Part shown: in pieces, positions 1 to 8,792 of the stretch | Layout of the letters: every line of letters begins with the position of its first letter | Position numbering within the stretch: the first letter of the stretch is position 1 | NCBI GenBank assembly: GCA_947095535.1 | Contig: OX352772.1 | Coordinates: forward strand, 109,737,256 to 109,801,255 | DNA from: Poecilobothrus nobilitatus | Lineage: Eukaryota; Arthropoda; Insecta; Diptera; Dolichopodidae | Direction of reading: 5' to 3' | Length of the DNA: 64,000 bases | Position numbers and translations under genes: made by a program | The notes under the pieces: generated by a model | Seen by the model: only the letters and a program-made list of their open reading frames with translations | Databases searched by the model: none | What the model was told of the DNA's origin: nothing

Positions 1-866
1 TAAATAATTTTATTTTTACAAACTTTAAATAATTATTACATTGGAAATTACATTGGAAAAAATAATAGAATGAATTTAATCGATAATCTTTTTAAGTTCA
101 GAACATATCAATCGCATATTTTGTTGATTCATTGTTTATTTTAGAACAAAGATAAAAACTGCAAGCTGGTTAAAATTTTAGTATTTCCTAAAATCGTTAA
201 TAATACAAAGTTGAATGATTTATGTTGATAATAATAACAAAGTTGAATGAAATCGAAAGTAGTACAAAGTTGAATGAATGAATAAGCAAAATAAGCATAA
301 TTTGGAGTTAATTTAAATAGTAGTGTTGGAAATTGGTGCTAAATCCGCAACTTACATATTTGATATTTATTATTTAGTTAGTATGTATAATGTATACACA
401 AGAACATTCAATGAAAAAAATATTACAAATTAATTGTGTTTATATTATAAGTACATTCTATGTAAATTGTTGAAACTTGAAGTGCCGAAAAAAACAACAA
501 ACAATCAAAAATAAAAAAACATCTTATCTCAAAAATAATAATTTTGTCCTCTTTATTTCTCTTTATTATTTTCCCCTATAATAAAAAACTTGGTTAAAAA
601 ACTTTAGTGTAATATTGTTATAGATTATATTATTGTAGATTAGAAATTAGCAAAGAAAAAAGTCTTATCATAAATTTGTACTACAATATATTAAATGTGT
701 TTTATATTATTGCGGTTTTGTCTATACAATTTATTAAAATTGATAAAATTAATATAAAAATTAATTGTATTAATAACCTACGCAAATAAAAAAAATTATA
801 TAAAAGAGAGAATTTTACAATTAATTCATGCCTTTAATACCTAACTAAAGAAAATCAACATACAAA
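1..866. other. AT-rich flank, no gene seen
   Basis: No open frame or recognisable repeat. Near 205-275 a short phrase (acaaagttgaatga) recurs three times. The only regulatory candidate is the TATA-like box listed separately. I looked for Polinton terminal inverted repeats matching the right side of the element and saw none. Confidence 0.5.
797..806 (+). promoter_or_regulatory. TATA-like box upstream of the 867 ORF
   Basis: The sequence tatataaaag lies about 60 bp before the ATG at 867, a spacing that fits a short 5' leader. In DNA this AT-rich such a match can occur by chance, so support is positional only. Confidence 0.3.
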
Positions 867-1382
867 ATGAACTCCAGCGAAATTGAAATCATTGATGATA
901 TAACATTATTGCCAGCATCATCCCCATCATATAATCAACCAAGGCCCAGCTATGGTCAACCAAGGCCCAGCTATGGTCAACAATATGGTCACTCATCAGA
1001 AACAATAGGAAATAAAAAGAGCAACAGATATAAACTTAAAGCTGATACTAAAACATCAGCTTTACTGAGCAGATTCAACGATAAAGTGGAGCAAAAAAGC
1101 TACTTTAAAAAGAATTTACCAGCATCTGAGATTATAGTTGGCAAATATTACCATATTTTAAAAGTTAGCAAAATAAAAACTCAATATGGTATTGGAATTC
1201 CTTTGGAGTTTCAAAATGTAGTATTTTTTCTACCGGCTTTCATGGTAGATTTTTTATCTGAGGAGGATAATAATGAAATGAACAATCAGTTCAACATTTA
1301 TATGTTATGCAATGGAAAGGGGAAGTACAACTTACTACAGGAGGGAGTTTATTCACAGGATAAACTAGCAAATAATCAATAA
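867..1382 (+). CDS. Polinton-associated small protein, possibly single-strand-DNA binding
   Basis: An intact 171-codon ORF lies just upstream of, and on the same strand as, the polymerase remnant. Residues 21-41 carry a 7-residue tandem repeat (RPSYGQP) coded by a 21-bp direct repeat at about 936-978. Residues 45-75 are Lys-rich. Residues 90-165 are a compact beta-rich region (KYYHILKVSKIKTQYG...). That layout, a disordered basic N-terminus plus a small beta domain beside a protein-primed polymerase, would suit an OB-fold-like ssDNA-binding protein, but this is inference and no diagnostic motif is visible. It is the only viral-type ORF here of believable length with no stop or frameshift. The start was chosen as the first ATG after the TATA-like box. 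Confidence 0.55.
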   Translation: MNSSEIEIIDDITLLPASSPSYNQPRPSYGQPRPSYGQQYGHSSETIGNKKSNRYKLKADTKTSALLSRFNDKVEQKSYFKKNLPASEIIVGKYYHILKVSKIKTQYGIGIPLEFQNVVFFLPAFMVDFLSEEDNNEMNNQFNIYMLCNGKGKYNLLQEGVYSQDKLANNQ

Positions 1383-1665
1383 TATTATAACTTAAAAAAT
1401 ATTGTAACTTAAAAATTTGCGTTAATAAAAAAATCAAAAAATATATTATTATCTTTTTATTTTTTTTTATATTACATCTGATATTTTCAGATTCCCTTTT
1501 CAGGTTTCTAATGGTAAACACAATGTGTGTTCACAAGATAAATATTATTAAATATTATAATTTGGTCATTATTTTTAAAAGGGTATTAATAAAAAAAAGA
1601 TTTACTCTTTAGTATAAATTTTATTTGGGAATAAAAAGGTTGAATTGAATTCGTAAAGCAAAAAA
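1383..1665. other. Intergenic, AT-rich
   Basis: A short gap between the 867 ORF and the polymerase start. A phrase near 1353-1390 (ttcaca-gataaa...aatattataa) recurs imperfectly at 1529-1565, suggesting a small duplication of the 3' end of the preceding ORF. A minus-strand open frame here has no recognisable features. Confidence 0.4.
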
Positions 1666-3722
1666 ATGTCTGAAAAATCTAAATCACTTTTGATAAAACA
1701 TATTAATTTATTTAATGATTATAAAGAGAACGGTAGTGAAAAACAAATTAAAACTTATATAATTTCAATTCTAAAAGACTTAATAACATTAGATAAACTA
1801 TTAAATGATCATAAAAATTCTAAAAGTGGAATTAAATCTAATATAATAACGGTTATTGCACATTTGAATTCTTTTAGAGACCAATTAAAAGCAAAATTAT
1901 TTTCTGAAAATACTTTTGAGCAACAGTTAAAATGGAAGGACTTATCATCAGCTTTTCAAAAAAGAATTCAAAGTGGATTAATTTCTAATATAAGTTATAT
2001 TGATCCTAAAATTTTTTTGGAAAAATATTATTGATAAAAATTCGGTTAAAACCAACATGGTATTGTGTGGAGAATTTACTATAGTACAACCTGGTGAAGA
2101 TGACGCAGATTTTTGTTTAAAATATCTAAACACAGAAAATGTAATTGTGATGAAAAGAGATGTTGACTATTGTGAATGGTACAAAAAACTTATACTTCAA
2201 ATTTTGAATAAGTTTGATGAATTCCAGCAAAACGGTAGTAGCTGGGCATTATCATCCATTATTAATTTGGTTATAAACGTTCATCAATTTTCAGCTTTCT
2301 CACCATCATATATTGACTTCCCATCATCAATTAAAAAGAAAAAAGCATGTATTAACATAAAAAATAATGATGAAGCATGTTTTGCGTGGTGCATAATGGT
2401 ACTACTTTATCCAAATACTTATTAAGATCGAGTTTCTAGTTATCCTGACTATAAAAATATATTTAAATTTGCTGATATTAATTTTCCATTAAAGATTAAA
2501 AATATTTCAAAATTTAAGAAATTAAATTCAATTTTTGTCAATGTTTTTGGATTGGAGGTCCAAACAATGAATTCAAAATTGTACCATTCCGGTTAACAGA
2601 AATGAAAAAAGATAAACACCCCAATTTGTTGTTAATTCAAGATAAATACCATAAAAAGGATAAATATAACACATATTTTGAAGATATTAATGTAAATGAG
2701 GAACCAGTAAAATATCACTATGTTTTAATAAAAGAAACGTCAAGATTGCTTTCTGCTGAGGTTAATAAAAACCATCATCGAAAATATTTTTCTGATAGGG
2801 GCTTGAACTACTTTTCAACGAATGAAAAGTTAACAAATCACTCTCTATATTGCGATAAGATAAATAAATGTGCCATTACACTTCCAACTAAAGAAACCAA
2901 TATTTTAAAATTTAAAAATTACAAAAACAAAATTAAAGTTCCTTGTGTTATATATACAGATATTGAGTGATTATTAAAAAAAGAAAACTTAATCAATATA
3001 TATCAAAATGTTCTATTGGATGTTATATAAAGTCAACATACATTAAAGAAACAAAATATTCATTTTTCATAGGTGATAATTGTATTGATTGGTTTTTTGC
3101 AAAAATTAGAAGCTGTGGCCAATCTGTTGCAGACAGATTTGAAAAGTCCACTCACAATGATTCCATTAAATACATCACAAAAAAATGACTTTGATAATGC
3201 AACAACATGTCTTATATGTGAGGAGCCGTTTGCTTTGAATGAAATAAAATGTAAAGATCATTGCCTTTTAACAGAAGATTATCGAGGTGCTGCTCATAAA
3301 GTATGTAATCTTAATTATAAGAATGGAATATATGTTCCTGTAATTTTTTATAACCTAATGGGATATGACTCACATTTTATTATTAAAGAATTAAATTCTA
3401 CAATTAATAGAAAGATAGAATTATTACCTTTAAATAAGGAAAAATATATTAGTTTTACGAAGTATTTGGAAACCTTTAAAAATTAAATTTAGATTTTTTG
3501 GGGAGTAGTTTAGATATTTTATCAAAAACAAGAACGTATTTCTCATTTTAAAAACACAATTTCATAATTTGACTGAACATCAATTTAAATTAATAACACA
3601 GAAAGGGCTTAATCCTTATGACTATTTTAATAGTTATGAAAAATTTTCAGAAACTGAGTTGGTTGAAAAATTTTTTTTTTATAATGAGTTAAACAAATTA
3701 GAAATAACTGATGAAGAAACTA
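1666..3722 (+). pseudogene. polB: Protein-primed family-B DNA polymerase, N-terminal and exonuclease part only
   Basis: This is the replicative polymerase remnant of a Polinton/adintovirus-type element. Pieces in order are an N-terminal region (1666-2034, overlapped by 2000-2425), a zinc-finger-like stretch ending in an exonuclease motif (2602-2970; ...VIYTDIE at its end), and a Cys/His insert plus exonuclease region (3073-3486; CLICEE, DHCLL...RGAAH, then VPVIFYNLMGYDSHF). The frame resumes after 3486 up to a PYDY-containing exonuclease III-like segment near 3600-3720. Reading frame is lost near 2030, 2425-2600, 2970-3070 and 3486-3560. The first Cys pair of the zinc finger is gone (FSDRGLNYF). 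The palm domain, with its YPS-like, KxxxNSxYG and DTDS-type motifs, is absent. The capsid gene follows at once on the other strand. It cannot encode an active polymerase. Confidence 0.8.
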
Positions 3723-3724
3723 AA

Positions 3725-3768
3725 TGAACTAAATCCTGCTCATGAACTATGAACTAAATCCTGCTCAT
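3725..3768. repeat. Direct repeat at the polymerase/capsid junction
   Basis: The 19-mer tgaactaaatcctgctcat occurs at 3725-3743 and again at 3750-3768. It sits exactly where the truncated polymerase (+) meets the 3' end of the capsid gene (-), so it probably marks the join that removed the polymerase palm domain. Confidence 0.7.
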
Positions 3769-3769
3769 T

Positions 3770-4926
3770 ACTTTACATTGCCAGGGTATTCTTGGGAAGC
3801 ATTTTGATAGTTTTCAGTTCAATTTTTCATTTTGGTAATGGGTGTCAATTATAAAAATTGGAGATGAATTTTTAAAATTATGCCATGAAACTAAAGGTTC
3901 TGATGTTTGATGATTGTAGTAAGCACTTCGAAAATTCGAGTATGCTTCTTATGCTAAACCATAACGATTTTTTGAAAACTCTAAATTCATATCTTCATAT
4001 GGATATACTTGAGAATTTAATTATACTTTTAAATTAGAAACATCACAATGATTAAATTTTGAAGGGTCTTTTGAAAGATTTTCTTCGATATTTTGTTGGT
4101 AAGTTTGTAGAGCAAAAATAATAAAACGAGGTTTTTCTAATTGTGAAGATGATTTAACATTCCAAATGAAATGATTTGCTGGCGGTAATGAAGGATTCTC
4201 ATTTAGGTTCCAACTTCTAAAGCCCATTTTCATAACAGAACCATTATCAATACTTTTATATAATACATCTTTTGGTGCATCCATTAAATTAACATGTTGA
4301 ACTCTCCAGCCTAATTTTGTAATACTAATATCCGGCTTCTCAGTAGCATTTGAACATATTAATGAATTGTTGTTACTTCCAGCGCGTGTTAATATCAATT
4401 CATGTTGTGCATTAGGAATATAGTTTTTATAATCTTCCGCAAATCATAATAATCTCTTTAATGGAATGTAAAAGCTGAAATAATGCTCTTCCAACTGAAT
4501 TGATGTTTTTTGAGAGCAACTCGCATTTAATAAAGCACTGCTTTCGTTTTCATTAAGTGAAATATAATTTTTTAAAGTTGAAGTTATATCAACCTTATTA
4601 TTATGATCAATTTCCTTACCATTAAGCATATAGGCAATTCTCTCAAATAAAAATTGTGCGACATTATTAACTAGTTTAGTATTTTTAACAGCCGTTCTAT
4701 CGTAATTTGATAGATACCCTTCTATATAAATAAGACTTGTTGAAGGTAATACATATAAATTCTGATTTTGTATTACTATTCTTATATTATTATTATTTGT
4801 ATTGTATTGTATTGTATTATTTGTATTAGTATTTGTATTGTTTATCTTAAATGGATATGTATGCCAGTGAGCACTAATTATAGTTTCATCTAAAACAGGT
4901 TCACCAAAAAGGTTCATTAGGTTCAT
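3770..4926 (-). pseudogene. MCP: Polinton/adintovirus major capsid protein (double jelly roll)
   Basis: This structural gene of the virus-like element forms the capsid shell as trimers in the family. One frame runs from the ATG at 4926 and is interrupted by at least three in-frame stops, at 4444-4446, 4021-4023 and 3949-3951. The first block has LYVLPSTSLIYIEGYL and LVNNVAQFLFERIAYMLNGKEID. The second has MKMGFRSWNLNENPSLPP and SQLEKPRFIIFALQTYQ, followed past the stop by a LNSQVYPYEDMNLE-like segment, all typical of this capsid family. An Asn/Thr-rich insert near residues 30-47 is coded by a TATTG-type microsatellite at about 4790-4850. The start ATG overlaps the stop of the preceding small ORF. 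Frame is kept while stops accumulate, so decay is mostly point mutation. Confidence 0.8.
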
Positions 4927-5096
4927 TTTAATTGGTATCCAAGTAATTTTAGATATTGCTGAATTTTGACAGTTAATTTTTTTTTTGATTTGTAGTGCTG
5001 CCTTTCTCCTCCTCCTGCTGACTTTAATACATTAAAATGTGAAGATCGACACTGAGAATATATATAAGAATCTTGATTTTGATTAAACTCTAACAT
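4923..5096 (-). CDS. 57-residue ORF between the two capsid genes
   Basis: A short intact ORF starts at 5096, one base beyond the stop of the minor capsid gene (5098), and its TGA overlaps the ATG of the major capsid gene in an ATGA arrangement. It begins MLEFNQNQDSYIYSQC, has a Gly-rich turn in the middle and a Lys-rich segment near residues 35-46. No domain is recognised. The exact packing against both capsid genes is the main reason to think it was a real viral gene, perhaps a minor virion component. In a decayed locus an intact 57-codon frame could also be chance. Confidence 0.4.
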   Translation of the reverse strand: MLEFNQNQDSYIYSQCRSSHFNVLKSAGGGERQHYKSKKKLTVKIQQYLKLLGYQLK

Positions 5097-5097
5097 T

Positions 5098-5836
5098 TTA
5101 AACTTTTAAATGCAATCTAATTGTTATTGTTTCTCCTCGAAAACTAATAAAATTTCCGTTCTGATCGAATAATTGAATGGTGGTAGATCTTATCTGATCA
5201 ACAGTTACTAGTAGATAAATTACACTTTTAGGAACTTCAGTTATTTCATAGTCAGGGCTGACACTAATAGAAAATTCATGTAAAATGCATGCTTCCTCTG
5301 CATTTATATACATTCCGGAGATAATATTGCATTCTATTCTTACTTTATTTACTTTGTTAATATCAACAAAAATATTTGAAGTATGCCATTTAGTAGCTGA
5401 TAATTTTTTTTGCTGAAGCCTAATAATCCTCCAATAGTATCTTCTCTTGCAAATTCAATTTCTTTATCAGCAAAAATTGCACACTTTAATGTATATTTAT
5501 TTACTCCTAAAATTAATTTTCCCTTATCTGTTTTAGTTATATATATTTAACGTTTTTCGAAGAATTGCTTCAATGTCTTCAATTTCATATGAACCTGTTG
5601 GAATTATAATAGGTTTAACATCAATAATAAATCTATTGATGTTAAACCTTTATATTATTGTCCTCATCTATATTCGGTATTGAATTATATGTTTGGAAAT
5701 CTGCTAAACCGCAAGTAGATTCATTTCCCTTTAGGTCTATAGGAGGGAAATAATTAGTTGTCAATTTAGAAAAGTTTCCGTTTAAAGTTAATGTTATTGA
5801 CATATCTTTAATTGAAATTTTATTAAATTTTATCAA
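5098..5836 (-). pseudogene. Polinton/adintovirus minor capsid (penton-like) protein
   Basis: An N-terminal block (5836-5642) and a C-terminal block (5313-5098) are separated by about 330 bp in which frame is lost. The likely start is the internal Met of MSITLTLNGNFSKL, followed by NYFPPIDL and CGLADFQTYNSIPN. The C-terminal block has HEFSISVSPDYEITEVPKSV, LFDQNGNFISFRGETITIRL, matching the single-jelly-roll vertex protein of Polintons in my recollection of the family. Its position directly upstream of the major capsid gene fits. The 5' end of the gene lies exactly at the outer end of the left inverted-repeat arm, so only one copy exists. Confidence 0.7.
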
Positions 5837-6049
5837 TTGATTTTTTATTAAAGTCTAATTAATCAGTACTTTTTGTATCTTTTTGCTCAGATAGAAAGAA
5901 ATAACCTTGAACTTGTACAAAATTATTAATGTAGGTTAGTTTTTTAATTAAGTCAGACTAATTATAAAGACAATTTTTTTTGTTTTTGTTTTATTCATGT
6001 TTTATTTACTGATACATATTTTTTTTGTTAACAATATGAAATAAAAATT

Positions 6050-6440
6050 CTAAACATAGATGACCGCAATTACATGATTAAAGTTAATTATATGAATTAA
6101 AGTTTTGATATTCAAAAAAAACTGGAAACTCTCAAAATATTGCACCATTTGCAGTTTCTTGTAATAAGCTACCCTATGTGTTCCATTTCTAATACAATTA
6201 TCCAAACTTATTATACCAGTTTCATATTTCCGAGGTTTATGTGCCGGTAATTTATCTCTCATAAACACTCCGCGGAGATATTTTAAATATTTTCTTCCAA
6301 ATTCATCTGTCTCATAATTGTTGAATGCTCTTTTGGGTAGCTCGTTTAATGGTTTTTTGGATTCAAAAACAGACCTAAAGCTTTTTAATGTGGTTTTAAA
6401 TGTAATCGTTTTCCTCCTTTTAATGTTATTGTTTCCATCA
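6050..6440 (-). pseudogene. PRO: Adenain-type cysteine protease, N-terminal half
   Basis: This is the maturation protease of Polintons, related to adenovirus protease, which cleaves capsid precursors. The visible part reads FMRDKLPAHKPRKYETGIIS, then LDNCIRNGTHRVAYYKKLQM. The His in GTHRVAY is the expected catalytic His, but the Trp normally next to it is Arg. Similarity ends soon after VQYFESF and the C-terminal half with the catalytic Cys is missing, replaced by AT-rich sequence. The region 6270-6440 upstream is frame-shifted but keeps weak similarity. The same truncation is present in the other arm, so it predates the inverted duplication. The element cannot make active protease from either copy. 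Confidence 0.7.
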
Positions 6441-6552
6441 TTTTATTATGACGCTCACTCTCATGCAATTGTTGGATTTAGATAGTGGGATTAAAGGTAA
6501 AATCAAAACAGCGAGACAAAAAGTAAAACTCCTCCAATTTTTGGTACAGGGA

Positions 6553-7090
6553 TTATCCGAGGGATATAAATTTTTTTTTCTGGCCCTTAGAAAACTTTCG
6601 TGCTGCATGTAAAACAATTTCTATAATATTTTTATCATTCATTGGTTTCTTTGTAGTTTTAATACCTAATTTAACTTCTTTTATGACATTTTTCAAATGT
6701 TTTTCTCTTTGAATTTTTTTTGTTTTCTTTTTTAAACCCATACCGAGTTTAACTTTAGCTTTCTTTGCGTTTGAAACTAGATATGAATTTAACCTTTCAC
6801 CAAAACTTAGCTTTTAGCTCTAACTCTTTGCCAAGCGTTTTCTGCTAGTATATTGTCAGCTATATGACGCTGATTTTGATCAAAACTTTTGGAATATGCT
6901 ATATCATGCTCTCAAGTTTCATTTAAACCATTAATCTCTTTATCACCACGAGCTAATCGCTTTGCTAATTTTGTTCCCGGTCCGCAATAATTATAGCCAG
7001 GAAAATGTGCTTCAAATGGTAATTTATTAATTAATAAATTAAAAACTCCGCTTCCTTTAATAGTTTTTCTAATACTGTTTAAATATTTAT
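6553..7090 (-). pseudogene. Parvovirus-like phospholipase A2 joined to a basic minor-core tail
   Basis: Upstream (6800-7090) is a PLA2 domain: LPFEAHFPG, the calcium-loop CGPGTKLAKRLARGDK, and the catalytic HDIAYS helix. A TGA sits just before that His-Asp pair, at the same codon in both arms. A frameshift near 6800-6815 separates it from the Lys-rich tail (6741-6553: MGLKKKTKKIQREK...KFSKGQKKKF), which resembles the basic core peptide of adenovirus-like viruses. In adintovirus-type elements and parvovirus capsids such a PLA2 helps virions leave endosomes. Here the gene is dead. The tail probably continues hydrophobically below 6553. Confidence 0.75.
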
Positions 7091-7097
7091 TATGAAG

Positions 7098-7622
7098 ATA
7101 GGCTTAAATTTCAAAACATATATATTTACTCGAAATCATTACATCAATCTAAATATGAATATTTAAAAAAATTAATAAAACCAATCAAAGGAATGGGATA
7201 TAACGAATTTTCAAATAACGTTGATGTAATTGAACCTTAAGCCTCACAACCGAACTCAATATTTATTTTCGATGATGTAGCTTGCGATAAGCAAGATATC
7301 ATACGAAACGATTTTTGCATAGGGCGACATCAAGAAGTAGATAGCTTTTATTTGTGTCAGTCTTATACAAGAATTACGAAGTTTTTAATATCGCTAGATA
7401 ATGCCACCTTTTTGATTATATTCAAACAAGATGATTTATAATGATTTATAATATTGATTGATATAGAATGACCATGTAAATTCTGATATGTCTTATAATA
7501 ATTTTAAAAAGTTGAGTGCATATTGTTGGAATGATAAATATGGTTTTCTATTAATTGATAAAGATAGCAATTTAAATAATGGTCGTTATAAAAAAAATGT
7601 TGATGCATTTGCTAAATTTTAG
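7098..7622 (+). pseudogene. FtsK/HerA-type packaging ATPase, C-terminal half
   Basis: This + strand gene has no long single ORF but gives a readable protein trail: an upstream Lys-rich helix region, one in-frame stop near 7237, then FIFDDVACDKQDIIRNDFCI, GRHQEVDSFYLCQSYTRI and a Gln-Asp motif near 7425. It ends near 7622 after a GRYKK-like segment. The FIFDDV core is a Walker B motif and the following segments match the genome-packaging ATPase of Polintons. The Walker A (P-loop) half is not present, so the gene is truncated at its 5' end. In the other arm about 72 bp including the Walker B motif have been deleted, so the left arm keeps the better copy. Confidence 0.65.
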
Positions 7623-7661
7623 TTAATAAGAGATTGGTTAGCAGTTCGTTATAATATTGCA

Positions 7662-7756
7662 AACTTGTACCATTTCGGTTAACAGAAAAAAGATAAACAC
7701 GCCAATTTGTTGTTAATTCAAGATAAATACAATAAAAAGGATAAATATAATATATA
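7662..7756 (+). repeat. Copied snippet of the polymerase gene
   Basis: This ~95-bp stretch repeats the interval near 2575-2680 of the polymerase remnant (cggttaacag...gataaacac.ccaatttgttg) with a few changes and a 4-bp gap. It stands alone after the ATPase, so polymerase sequence has been joined to this place by rearrangement. The mirror copy is at about 10,820-10,900. Confidence 0.75.
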
Positions 7757-7914
7757 TATTATATTTATCTTATAAATAAAAATATATCATTTTTTTTATT
7801 TTGTTTTTTTTTTGTCAATTTTGCTAAAAGTTTGTGAGTTGACCTAACCCAATTAAAATTTTTTAATAAATATTATCAAATTGTGAAATAAATTTAATTA
7901 ATTAATTATACAAT
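7757..7914. other. AT-rich leader before the PHD-finger ORF
   Basis: Mostly A/T with the phrase aattaattaattata just before the ATG at 7915. No gene seen. Confidence 0.4.
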
Positions 7915-8780
7915 ATGGAATTCAAATGCAGTGCTAAAATTTGTTTGATTAATGATGCAAAAACTGAAACTGTTTCCTATAGAGGTTTTTGTCATTTTAA
8001 ATTTCATGGCGGTAGTATCAATGCTCCAGGAAATTGGTATAGTTCGTTTCTTGCCAAGCATTTTGTTTGCGAGAATTTTTTAGAGCAAAATAAAACATTG
8101 AACTGTTCTACAATAAAATTTTTGAGGCAATAGATGTTATGAAGCATGATCATCTGGGAACGGTAGCAAAATTAATTTAGAAATTTGGATGAAGTAAAAA
8201 ATGTGACGAATAATTTGAATTACAGCTAGTGATATACCAATGAGTTTCAGAGACGTTGTTTTAGCAGATTTAGATATTGTTAAATCTAAATTAGAGTTAT
8301 TTCAGGATAACTGCAAAATTAATAATTCCAATGAAGAACCTGTTAAAAGGGAGTCCTTATTTGAAGAATTAAGCATAGCAGATAGCTTGGACAATTCTGC
8401 TGTACTTAACAAAAATAAAGTCGCTGTTTCTGAGGTCATTGATGCTTCTTTGAATTCTGACGACATAATGGATGAAGCAACATGTGCAGTATATCAACCA
8501 AATTTAAGAATTTCAAATTTACACATTAATACTACAGAAAAGTTTTTAACTTTTATAAAAAAAAAATTAATTGTGATGACGTCTTTTTGTAAAAAGATTT
8601 ACTCTACGTTGGTTAAAATTCAATCCAAAATATTTTAATTTTAAAATTAGTGTCCCACCATTTATAACTAAAGAAATCAAAAATTCTACCGTGTGGAAAC
8701 CTGGTACGATAGTGGCAGATTTTAATGATTTTAGTAGGAAAACTGTAAGTAATAAAGCTAAAATAAATAATAACAAGTAA
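7915..8780 (+). pseudogene. PHD-finger protein with FP-like C-terminal domain (retroelement-type ORF)
   Basis: Piece 1 (7915-8133, 72 codons) starts MEFKCSAKIC and has the spacing of a PHD zinc finger: Cys5, Cys10, GFC, KFH, then VCEN. Two positions that are Cys in the other arm are Tyr and Ser here. Piece 2 (8240-8638, 132 codons) is acidic and helix-prone. A third frame ending at 8780 gives LRWLKFNPKYFNFKISVPPF and WKPGTIVADF, which resembles the C-terminal domain of FP-type ORF1 or gag-like proteins in insect retroelements. Frame is lost near 8110-8240 and again around the A10 run at 8567-8576 and the T5 run just after it. I infer one original gene of PHD finger, linker and FP-like domain. 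The inverted-repeat boundary at 8146 cuts it. Confidence 0.45.
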
Positions 8781-8792
8781 AAATAACTGTAA

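Larger units (their letters stand above)
5836..8146 (+). repeat. Left arm of long inverted repeat
   Basis: This 2.3-kb arm is repeated in reverse complement at 10,543-12,676. The outer edge is the phrase caattgattttttattaaag (mirrored at 12,657-12,676) and the inner edge is gcaatagatgttatgaagca (mirrored near 10,543-10,562). It carries the protease, PLA2/basic protein, ATPase, a polymerase snippet and the 5' part of the PHD-finger gene. By eye the arms are well over 90% alike but differ by indels. Confidence 0.85.

Noticed and set aside
1291..1521. 76-codon minus ORF after the 867 gene
   Set aside because: Overlaps the intact + strand ORF and is Ile/Leu-rich only because the antisense is A-rich.
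7662..7756. A second functional polymerase start
   Set aside because: Only ~95 bp match the polymerase gene and the sequence turns to AT repeats at once, so it is a transplanted fragment.
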